Part shown: in pieces, positions 11,101 to 22,900 of the stretch | How the letters are laid out: every line of letters begins with the position of its first letter | Position numbering within the stretch: the first letter of the stretch is position 1 | NCBI GenBank assembly: GCA_949316235.1 | Contig: OX438750.1 | Coordinates: forward strand, 1,316,501 to 1,380,500 | Direction of reading: 5' to 3' | DNA from: Oegoconia quadripuncta | Taxonomy: Eukaryota > Arthropoda > Insecta > Lepidoptera > Autostichidae | Length of the DNA: 64,000 nt | Program-made: the position numbers and the translations under genes | The notes under the pieces: generated by a model | What the model was told of the DNA's origin: nothing | Database searches by the model: none | Seen by the model: the letters and a program-made list of their open reading frames with translations, nothing else

Positions 11101-13883
11101 ATGGCGAACCTTCTCGCTCCTACAGGTTAGGTGGGCACTTGGGGTATACCAGCTCGACCTGATGATCTTCGATTTGTCATATTTATTGTTGATAATCACA
11201 CCGACGTAAATCGGCTTAAAAATCTCGGACTAATCGATGTACATACATAAATAATACAGAACCTCCTCCTTTTTTGAAGTCGGTTAAAAAAAGTTATTAG
11301 TATTATCCGTGGTTGCTAATCTCCATGATAATTTTTGTGCGATGGCGACCTTCTCGCTCCTACAGGTTAAATGGGCAGTTCGGGTGTACCAGCTCGACCT
11401 GATGATCTTCGATTTGTCATATTTATTGCTGATAATCACACCGATCTAGTCTACACTTTTTCCATACAAACCCAAACTGTATCTACTTAGTTTCCCTGTG
11501 TAAAAACTACGCAATCGTCTAAATATGTAATGCCATTCTGATATTTACCATGATTACACAAAAACTACTGGACCGATTGCGCTGAAATTACAATGGGACC
11601 AACTCGACGGTATCCCCTTTCATTTACAAAAAGAACCATGTGAATCAACCGCCAAATCTCGGAGATATCGGTGTACATACTCCTTTTTTGAAGTCGTTTA
11701 AAAATAACACTTTTTATTTATTTATTTCGCCGTGTCTGAAACATTCTGGTCCCAAACTTATTTTTGAAAACATTCTATGAATACCTATACATTTATATTT
11801 CAATAAATCATCCTTGTTATATTATTATTTTGTTGTTTTTTATTTCGCGAACAGCGCCACCTGTTGCATTTAGGAGAGCTCTAACTCAAAGTTCAGTTCG
11901 CAAGAAGGTTTCCCGTAAGGTCGACTCGTCTGACGGTACGCATATTGACCGTGTCGCAGACGCAGCGCTGCTTTATCGAACATTAAGTGGGCGTATCCAT
12001 TGCTCAAGGTCATTGGCTCTATTCAGCGCCTTAAGTATAGGCAGCGTTAATTCCCGCTTCCGCTAATAAGCTTCCCGCCCGCGGCTTCGCCTGCGTGGAA
12101 TAGCTTTATCGCAGATATGTTTAATTTATCTAATTGTGTTTTATTGTTATCATCAAAATTATTGTAAATTATTTTGCGCAATAAAGAGTATTTGTATTGT
12201 ATTGTAATTTGTTTATCCCGCGGAAATTACTTACTATATCGGGATAAAAAGTATCCTATGTCTTAATCCAGGGTGTATACTACCTACATACCAAATTTCA
12301 TCCAAATCCGGAAATTAGCGTTTTGTATTAAGAATTGCATTACGACTGTTTTCTCCAAACAAACATTTTTGATATTTTTTTGGTAACGGCAAATCTAAAT
12401 TTAGCTAAACTTTGTGTGTATTATCGGATAACATTAAGTTAAGTATAGGCAGCGTTAATTTTTAAAAGTAACCGCTTTATAAAAGTTTCAGCGAATCCAA
12501 GAAATGATTATGGGAAGCACATGAAAAGAGCTCTGTTAAATTTTTTTTTATTATGTGATTTAGCCCAGAAATTATAAAATATTTCATGTGAAACCTTGAA
12601 ATAATATTCCATTTTCCAAATAAATAACAAATTTGGATATAGCTTTGAAAATCGCAGGAATTGGTACATATGATTAACGAAGAAAAAAAACTCCAATTTC
12701 ATAGATAAAGACCCAATATATATTACGGTCTTATAAAGACTTCTTGTCTACAGCCTTAGCATTCCCGATGGATTATGTTTAGTTCCTCGGGGTAACTTAT
12801 AAGATTTCACGCGAACGTTCAAACAATAAACAAGGCAAGCTAAATAATAACTGAAAAAAACATTGACTCACCAAGTCACTATTTTCTGCAATTAACAACA
12901 AAATTTAAATTGCATTGCGAGCCACATATCATTTGTCCTAACTGGTTGGGTATGTCACCCACTTCGTTTTCCTGTTTATTCGTTAAACAACTAGTACCTA
13001 CTTAAATACCCAGTAGGTAATAAAATAAATGACCTTTTGAAGGAAAACAGAAACCGGTTTAGGTGCATAGAAATTGTGTTAATGAGGGCATGGGGCATAG
13101 GTTTTGATGATTTGTGAGCGGCACTTTATGCTGTCGGTGACGCATCCTTTTTTGCGTTACGTTCGAAACATGATTTTTTAACCAATTTCGAAAAGGTTGA
13201 GGTTTTCAATTCCGTCGTTTGTATTTTTTTTAATGTACAAGGCCGCAGATTTATATTAATTTCAACTAGTACCTTCGTTTCTGAGAAAATGGCAAGGCCC
13301 TTAGATAACCTAATTAATTCGATCATTCATAAAAATCTATTTGGTGAATAGAAACTAAAAACTATTTTAAATCAAATTAACGTCAATAGTTTAATAGTTT
13401 AACAATAACATTAAGGTCACGTAGAAAAATTATAACAATAATAAAGCCAGTGTCAGCAACGATAATTAACTACAATACCTATTTATATACCGGGATATTT
13501 TGGGTACCTCGCCACGCGACCCTAATTTTTTACATTTGTTCTAGTTTATATTTAAATTCCAACTCTTTCTTTGTTACTTCACGCTTTTACAATAAGGTTC
13601 TTCTTACTGTTCAGTATCAATCAAAATCAAAATCAAAAATGTTTTTATTTCGTAAGTTATAAGAATAACATTTGAAATCGTCATGACATACAGTTATCGC
13701 TCATTCACTAGGCAGTCTCCCCAGAGAAGAACGAGCAAGAAACTCCAAGGTTGCTCTTTTTAAATAAGTCAATACAAATACAATTTAAAGTCAGGTTAAA
13801 TAGGCATCTTCTGGGAAAGCTCGTTCCATCGTAGACCTTATCTCGACATTAGTCCAGATTAAGGTCAAGAGCGATCCCATTCT

Positions 13884-13921
<38 letters not shown>

Positions 13922-16900
13922 AATACCTAATTGTAAAATTTATGATTCGACAAAGAAAAATAAGAATAAAATATACTGGATAATGGCGAGCGGTTCATGC
14001 CCACGCATTCTTATCATCCAGATAGTCAGAAATTTTATAATAGCCTTTGGCACATAGTTTCCGTTTAATGGTTATTTTAAATTTATTTGAAGGCAAATTT
14101 TGAATGTCTACCGGAACCTTATTGCAAAAGCGTAAAGTAACAAAGAAATAGTTGGAATTTAAATATACACTAGAACAAATGTAAAAAATTGGGGCCACGT
14201 GGCGAGGTACCCAAAATATCCCGGTATATAAATAGGTATTGTAGTTAATTATCGTTGCTGACACTGGCTTTATTATTGTTATAATTTTTCTACGTGACCT
14301 TAATGTTATTGTTAAACTATTAAACTATTGACGTTAATTTGATTTAAAATAGTTTTTAATTTCTATTCACCAAATAGATTTTTATGAATGATCGAATTAA
14401 TTAGGTTATCTAAGGGCCTTGCCATTTTCTCAGAAACGAAGGTATCAGTTGAAATTAATATAAATCTGCGGCCTTGTACATAAAAAAAAATACAAACGAC
14501 CGTATTGAAAACCTCAACCTGTTTGAAGTTGGTTAAAAAATCATGTTTCGAACGTAACGCAAAAAGGGATGCGTCACCGACAGCATAAAGTGCCGCACAC
14601 AAATCATCACGTATACAAACATATGCCCCTAGCGGGTTACGATCCCGCGACCTTTTGGTATAGCAGCAGAATTTATAACCACTACACCAAACAGGTCGTC
14701 AGATAATAACGTCTTTATGATTTATGATTACAGATATGCGGTTTCTCTGGCGCGGACCCGATAGTGTGCTGCCCCAGCGCTGGACCATCCCCCACCACTA
14801 CCACTGTGGGAGTGGTAGCTACCACTGACGCTAACAGGTAAAATTCAAACAGCCGAATTATTATTATAGCTGGTATGTCTATGTGACGGTGTTGGTAGAG
14901 TTCACATTGTTCATTATGTTGTTATTCAGTCACTATTTAAGTCATCACTAGTTTTTTTAAAATTTATCCAATCTATTCTTGAACGAATTCACTGATTGGG
15001 CGGAGACAACCACTCCCGGCAGCTTATTTCTTTCTACTCCATTTCGTAAATTTACTCTACTAACATTTTAGATCTATGTATCCTAATTATACTTAAAAGT
15101 TTCATTAGAATCGATACATTGATTTCGAAAAATTTGGACTTGAGAGTTTGTATGGAATAAAATAAAATAAATAAAATATCCTTAGACATACACACAGCGC
15201 CATCTAGTTCCACAGTAATCAACTATAGGCTTGTGTTGTGGATACCAGGTGGTTGATATACTGCATAAATATTTTTGTTTTTGTAAATAAATACTTATTA
15301 TAAATTAAAACATCCATAACTCTGATACAAATGTCCGTATTCATCACACAAACATATGCCCCTAGCGGGATTCGAACCCGCAACCTTTGCTAACCACTAC
15401 ACCAAACAGGTCGTCAAATATGGAATAACGCTCCTAAGTTAAAAATGTAACGCTTTCGAGTGATATTTTTATTCTATCAAATATATTCACTATTTGACTG
15501 CAGGGTGACAACAACTACAGAGTACGTGCCCCCATATTACGACTACACCTCCAACGATAAGGGTGGTGACTGTGAACCCCTACCACCTTCCATAGCAGCA
15601 CCGAAGACCAACCAGAAGGCCTGGAACAGTAAGTATTGAATTGAATTTTATATATTACTAGCTTTCCTAACTTCGTCCGCGTGGAAGATTTCATCAAAAT
15701 CGGTTCACAGGCCCCTATTTCACCAAGTTGACAATTGTCAGCGACATATGTCGGCTGACAATTCGACATATGTCGCTGACAATTGTCAACGGACAGGTGA
15801 CAAATGACAATTTTGTAAATTATTTCGTATAGAAAAGCTTATAAACATGACAGGCATTTTGTGACAATTGTCCTTATCTCAATCAAATGACAATTATGTT
15901 GTGAAACAAGAATCATTTTTTGAACTCGACATATTTGTAGATTTGTCGGTAATTGTTGACATGAGATCGAGGCTGTGTCAGGCTAGCGTGACAATTGTAG
16001 TGTTTTCGTTGTTAATTACAAAATGGCTCTCCGTGAAAGCAGCAGTAGTGACAGTGATAGTGATTTAGATGACTTCGCATATAGGAGAATATATAGAGGA
16101 CGAATAAATTTCTCCTGAAATATAATTACAAATAATTATATATATACAGGGCGTCCCAAAGTTATGGGACATGAAGGGGAAGTACCTTAAATATTGTAGA
16201 TAGTGAATTTTGCTCAAAGAAGACTTTATGTTATTTTTAAAAGTTAGTAATTCTGCATTCATAGATTTTCTAAAAATTACTTGCTTCGGCTGGGAATCGA
16301 ACCGACTTAAATGTGAAAAAAAAACACCCTACTTTTATGATGCCAATCGAAAGAATAGCTAAAAAATAATAACTCTGCCTAAGTAACATAGTATTTTAAA
16401 AGAAAGGAACAACATAAAATGATTGAGTCAAATTTCAAGAAAGTTATTTATTGCCGACGACGTTCGAAAAGTAGCGATATTATCATTCCAAAGATAGCAT
16501 TGATTATTCGTAAATAAGTTGCAAACAGAATTGTGCCATATCACATCGAGTGTTCACCATAAAATGATTAGAAAATCAACAGGCAGCGGGCTCATTAAAA
16601 GATTGGCGATTTGCGTAAGACAAGAGGGATCACATTTTGAGCATTTAATTAATTAATTTACAAAAAAATACCTACTTAATTGACTACGGCAGTTTCATGT
16701 ATGTTTTTTATTTGATTAAAATGATTAATTTCACGTTGTTCCTTTCTTTTAAAATACTATGTTACTTAGGCAGAGTTATTATTTTTTAGCTATTCTTTCG
16801 ATTGGCATCATAAAAGTAGGGTGTTTTTTTTTTCACATTTGAGTCGGTTCGATTCCCAGCCGAAGCAAATAATTTTTAGAAAATCTATGAATGCAGAATT

Positions 16901-19900
16901 ACTAACTTTTAAAAATAACATAAAGTCTTCTTTGAGCAAAATTCACTATCTACGATATTTAAGGTACTTCCCCTTCATGTCCCATAACTTTGGGACGCCC
17001 TGTATATATATATTATTATATTTATATTTTATTATATTTATTTGATAATTTTCTCCTTTGTCATATTTTTTTGACAATTGTCGCACCTGTCAACTTGGTG
17101 AAATAGGGGCCGGGTCCTAATCTATCTATCAACTAAATTTCATCCAAATCCGTTCTTCCGTTTCGCCGTGATTGAGCAACAAACAAACAAGCAAATAAAC
17201 AAACCAACAACCATCCAAACTTTCTCATTTATTATATTAGATAGTAAATGAGAAAGTTTGTTTCTTTGTTGTTCAATCACGGCTAAACGGATGAACGGAT
17301 TTGGATGAAAGTTGGTATATAGGTAGAATATACCCTCGATTGAGATATAGGATATTTTTTATCCCGATAAAGTGAGTAGTCCCCGCGGGATAAACCAATT
17401 TCCGCGATAAAGTTAATCCACGCAGGCGAAGCCGCGGGCGGCAAGCTAGTTAATAATAACTTAATGTAATAATAAATTAATGTGTCCAAAAAGGCTCGTC
17501 TGGCTGTTCATGGCGGGGTGCTGGTCTCAACATTGGTTTACGGGAGTCAATGCTGGGTATGGCAGAAGAAGAATGAAAGTAGAATTAATGAGATTATTGA
17601 GAAGTGTCAGTGGGGTGACTTTGAAAGATAGAATCAGGAATAGTGTAATTAGGGAGTTAAGCAGTGTGAATAACAAAGATTGAAAAAGGTATGCTGAGAT
17701 GGTTTGGACATGTGGAGAGGATGAATGAAAGAAAACTAAGATAAGAATGTGGATGGTAGTGTTGGTAGGAGAAGACCACGGCGAACGTACCATGATCATA
17801 TCGGGGACGTCTTAAAGAAAGGCCAAGTCAAGAGTACCCTAAACCGACGAGCGTGAATGAACAACATTATGAGAGTGAATGAAGCAAAAGAGGTGCGTCA
17901 GGATCGTAGCAAGTGGAAGTCTGTGGTCTCTGCCTACCGCTACGGGAAACAGGCGTCACATTATGCATGTAACTATTGTAATTGTTAGCAGAGGCTATTA
18001 AGATTTAGATTAGAGGTAGGTTCGTTGAGGTTCATTACATACAGTACCCCCTTAAGCCGCCTCCGTGGCTCAATGTAAACAACGTTGGGTTTACGATACG
18101 GAGGTCGCGGGTTCGATCCCCAGCGGGGTACATGTTTAAGTACTCGGTTTGGTTGGTGGTAGGGCATTTTAAATGTCCGCCTGGCTAGCTACCACCATCT
18201 TATCTAAATCTGCCGCCAAGCAACAATGTTAATAGCATTGTTGTGTTCCGGTTGTCAGAGTTAGGACCAGTCCCCCAAATGTGTTGGGGTTTCCGGGTCG
18301 CAGTACGCTTTCACTTTCGACTTCATCTTCACTTAAAATCAGGTGTGATTGCGGTCAAATATCATATATTGTCGTTATGGAATATTTGCCACTAGCGAGA
18401 TGTGGCTCACATTATTCCATGGATGCGGTTGAGACATGGAACAATAACCTGTCAATTTAAAAAATTCCCAGAGTGCTTGGAGTACCAGGATAAGCTGGTG
18501 TATCCGTGCGGGAAGGGGGTGGCGCTGGCCGGCGAGCTGACGAGGGTGGACCGCTGCGGGCACAGCGCGGACGACCTCATCATAGGGGGCGTGGACGCGG
18601 GCAGGAGAGAGTTCCCACACATGGTCAGTGAATGAAATGAAAGAAAAGAAAAATGATCCTGTGGGTTTTTTGCGCCGCTCTTTTCCCTTTCCGAAGCGGT
18701 GGTAGCTTGGACATACTGACTGCCCGAAAAATGCTTAAGCCCTATTTTTATTTCTAATAGATTTAAATTGACATTCAACAAATGATATAATGTAGGTACC
18801 TTAATGTTGAAATAATTGCTTGAAGTTTGATGTTTGAAAGTGTTTTAGTTTTAAGGTTTACTGTGCACATCAAAGGTATAAATATTGTTATATGTGAACA
18901 CGTTTAGGCAAAATTAAATCCAATCAAAAATGTTTTATTTCGTAAATTATAAGATGAAGACAACAACATTGAGTTATTATATGATATAAGAACTCAATGT
19001 TGTTTAGGAAAATTGTGAAATACACAATGTAAAATAAACATTAACTTGCTGTCCATAGCAGTCGCTTACACAAAGTCACTAAGTCATTCAAGGGACAATG
19101 TATACGCTTTTATAATAAGGTATACATTGTCCCTTGGTAATTTAAAAGCGAAGGAACGCAAAGATGTTGTTGCACTTTCGATTGAATGTACTATTGAACT
19201 TTCATCTGTGGAGTTGGAGAACTACATTGTTATTTGTGTCTACAGACCTCCTTATGTTTACAATTTTAATTTGTTTGAGTCGGTCATGGAAGATGTGCTA
19301 AAACTAGTAACTAGAGGGACAAAGTCAGTTATAGTCTGTGGTGATTTTAATGTAGATTTGCTGGAGCAGAAGTCGTTAACTACTCGAATAATAAGTTTAT
19401 TTAAGTCTTTTAATTTAAACAACGTATTCCTAGAGCCTACTAGAATCACTGAATCTACAGCCACTTGCATAGATAACTTTTTCTGTAACTGTAATTTCAT
19501 TGATCAGTCTATACTAAACTGTTTAAGGTCTGATCACTGTGGGCAACTTGTTGCTTTTCCGTTAATTAAGTTATCCAATCCCACAGTAGAATTCATTACT
19601 AGACCTATACCTGCAGAAAAAGTAGAAATGTATAAAGAAGTTTTGCTAAATAAATTACCTTTACCTTCGTCTGAAACAATTGACTGTGATAAATTTTATA
19701 CAGATTTCTTCAATGTTTTGAATAAAGAGTTTGAACAGATCTTTCAAATTAAAAAAGTTAAAAATACCAATAAATTTAAATTCAGTAACTGGGCCACGAA
19801 AGGTATTCGAATAAGTAGAGATAAGTTGTTTCAGCTCTATGAAGATAGGACAATTAGGCAGGATGACCTAGAGTTCTGCGAATTTGTTAAAAGTTATTCA

Positions 19901-22900
19901 AAAATATTTAAAAAAGTTTGTATTACTGCTAAGTCCAGATACATTAGTAATATTGTAAATATTGCTGATAATAAGATTAAAGCAGTCTGGAAGGTTATAA
20001 ATAGGGAAACGTCATGTGTTAAAGAACGTGACAATGGATATTCAATTAAAATTGATAATAGAATTATCAATCGCGATATAGAAGTAGCTCAGCATTTTGA
20101 AAATTTTTTTGTAAATATTCCAGTCAAAACTACTGAAATACTAGATTCATCACCAATTCGTGCTAAATCATTGATGGTAGCTAATGTAAAAAAATGCCAC
20201 ACTATTCTTAAATTTAGGTATGTTGACCCTCTCGAAGTTATAAAGGCTTTCAAAACGCTAAAGTTAAAAAAAGCTGAAGATGTCTGGGGCATGTCGGTAC
20301 AGCTGTTGAGTCATATTGTCACTACGATCGCTCCTTACTTAGCCTTCATTTTCAATGCGAGTATTGATCAGGGTGTCTTTCCTGAACTGATGAAACATAG
20401 TAAGGTTGTACCTCTTTTTAAATCAGGATGTAAAAACGATCTCAATAATTACAGGCCCATCTCCATTCTACCTGTACTTAGTAAAATTTTTGAGAAACTT
20501 ATTCTGGGTCAAATATTGTGTCATTTCAATACAAATGAACTACTACATGATAAACAGTTTGGCTTCACTAACGGTCGCTCGACAACGGATGCCGGTGTAG
20601 CTCTAATTAAAAATATTTATAATGCCTGGGAAGATCGCAGCGATGCAATCGGTGTGTTTTGCGATCTTTCAAAAGCATTCGATTGTGTGGATCACAAAAC
20701 GCTTTTATTTAAATTAGAACATTATGGGGTGCACGGCAAAGCCCTCGACTTATTAACTTCTTATTTAGAAAATAGAATTCAAAAAGTTCAAGTAAATCTG
20801 GAAAAATCTTCAGGATCCTTTGTGAAAATGGGAGTGCCTCAAGGATCAATTCTAGGTCCTTTTATGTTTTTAGTTTATATTAATGACTTGCCTTATTTAG
20901 TTCGGAACCTGGTTGATATTGTGTTGTTTGCTGATGACACTTCATTTATATTCAAAATAAAGAGAGGGTCGAATGATATTGACGATGTAAACGATACTCT
21001 TTCACAGGTTTCGAACTGGTTTACTGTGAATAATTTAGTTCTAAATGCTAAGAAAACCAAATGTATTAAGTTTTCCTTACCTAATGTAAGGCAGGGGGAA
21101 AACAACCTAAAGTTGAATAGTGAACCATTGGAATTTGTTGAGAACACTGTTTTTCTTGGCATCACTTTGGACTCCACACTACAGTGGGGGTCGCATATTG
21201 AGACACTTGCGAGCAGGCTCAGTTCAGCTGCTTATGCTGTTCGTAAGATTAGACAACTTACTGACATTAAAACAGCGAGGCTCGTTTATTTTAGCTACTT
21301 TCATAGCATTATGTCTTATGGTATACTACTGTGGGGTAGAGGTGCAGATATTCAAACAATATTTGTTCTACAAAAAAGAGCAATCAGAGCAATATATAAA
21401 TTACGCTGCCGTGATTCTCTAAGAGATCTGTTTAAAGAAATAAGTATTTTAACTGTTGCATCCCAGTATATATATGACAGTATAATGTATGTACGCAAAA
21501 ATATATGCCTATTTCGCAAACATTCTGATAATCATAATTTGAATACTAGAAACAAAAATAAAATTGAAATTCCACAATTTAGACTTAGCAAGGTTAGCAC
21601 ATCCTTTGTGGGACACAGCATACGCTTTTACAATAAAATACCAGAACATGTATTGAGTTTAACAGAGCAGAAATTTAAACGCCACATTAAAGAAACTCTG
21701 TGTAAGAAGGGTTATTACAGGATAGATGATTATTTAGGCGATAAGGAGGTCTGGTGTTAGCTGGTTGTTATGTTAATTGCTATTGTTTTGTAATATGTAA
21801 TATAAGATGTAGTATTGTTGTAAGGATGGAGACTAGTTGAAAAGATGTGTTGTTGCGGAGTTTCTTGTCGCTTCTTCTCCCTAACCATAACACCTTGTGA
21901 AGCGATGTAGTTAAAAAAAGAAAAATAGCATGTTGACTTTCAATAAGTGATATTTTTGTATCCTACATTGAATAAAATATTTTTGATTTTGATTTTGATT
22001 TTGAGGTTCCGGTAGACATTCAAAATTTGCCTTTAAATAAATATAAAACAAGTATTAAACGGAAACTATGTGCCAAAGGCTATTATAAAATTTCTGACTA
22101 TCTGGATGATAGAATGCGTGGGCATGAACCGCTCGCCATTATCCAGTATATTTTATTCTTATTTTTCTTTGTCGAATCATAAATTTTACAATTAGGTATT
22201 TCAAATTGTATTTGTATTGACTTATTTAAAAAGAGCAACCTTGGAGTTTCTTGCTCGTTCTTCTCTGGGGAGACTGCCTAGTGAATGAGCGATAACTGTC
22301 ATGACATACAGTTATCGCTCATTCACTAGGCAGTCTCCCCAGAGAAGCACGAGCAAGAAACTCCGGGGTTGCTCTTTTTAAATAAGTCAATACAATTTGA
22401 AGTAATTGTTAAGTTTATGATTCGACAAATAAAAATAAGAATAAAATATACTGGATATTGCCGAGCGGTACATGTTCACGCATTCTTATCATCCAGATAG
22501 TCAGAAATTTTATAATAGCGTTTGGCACATAGTTTCCGTTTAATACTTGTATATATTAATTTAAATTTTTAATACTTATATTTGTTTAAAGGCAAATTTT
22601 GAATGTCTACCGGAACCTTATTATAAAAGCGTATACATTGTCCCTTGAATGACTTAGTGACTTTGTGTAAGCGACTGCTATGGACAGCAAGTTAATGTTT
22701 ATTTGACATTGTGTAAGTATTTCACAATTTTCCTAAACAACATTGAGTTTTCGTAAATAAACATATTAAAAAATAAACCTGAAAAGATAAAACTTCACTA
22801 TTGATCGAATTTGACAGTTGAAGCTTTACTATTGGTCGAATCTTTCTTCAATAAATAAAAAAAGTATTTCACGGTTGGCGACATAGAAGCTTCGACTGCT

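Larger units (their letters stand above)
13104..14609. repeat. Large inverted repeat, ~497-bp arms with 513-bp spacer
   Basis: 13104-13600 is the inverted copy of 14114-14609 with scattered mismatches. Both arms encode the same fragment ([20 protein letters not shown]) in opposite directions. The spacer holds the LINE-B 3' end that continues the right arm, split by a LINE-F insertion. Arms reach past LINE sequence into a gaag(t/g)tt(g)gttaaaa-type segment, so this is an inverted duplication of genomic DNA and not just two LINE insertions. Confidence 0.85.
15658..17230 (+). mobile_element. R element split by the 15710-17111 DNA transposon
   Basis: Left piece 15658-15709 (ctagctttcctaacttcgtc) and right piece 17115-17230 (aaatttcatccaaatccgtt ... 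tctcatttattatattag) form one R element interrupted by a 1.4-kb insertion. Confidence 0.6.
18995..22300 (+). mobile_element. LINE-B fragment interrupted by LINE-A
   Basis: 18995-19120 encodes the [22 protein letters not shown] end of LINE-B in plus orientation (frame-shifted here). It resumes at 22004 with ggttccggtagacattcaaa through cttctctggggagactgcct to ~22300. LINE-A sits between, with AGG on both sides. Confidence 0.75.

Noticed and set aside
17985..18167. Short minus-strand protein with [16 protein letters not shown]
   Set aside because: It lies inside SINE-A; the identical frame occurs in the SINE-A at 44403.
19046..19137. N-terminal part of the LINE-A ORF
   Set aside because: This in-frame stretch is LINE-B target DNA plus an inverted filler, not LINE-A protein.
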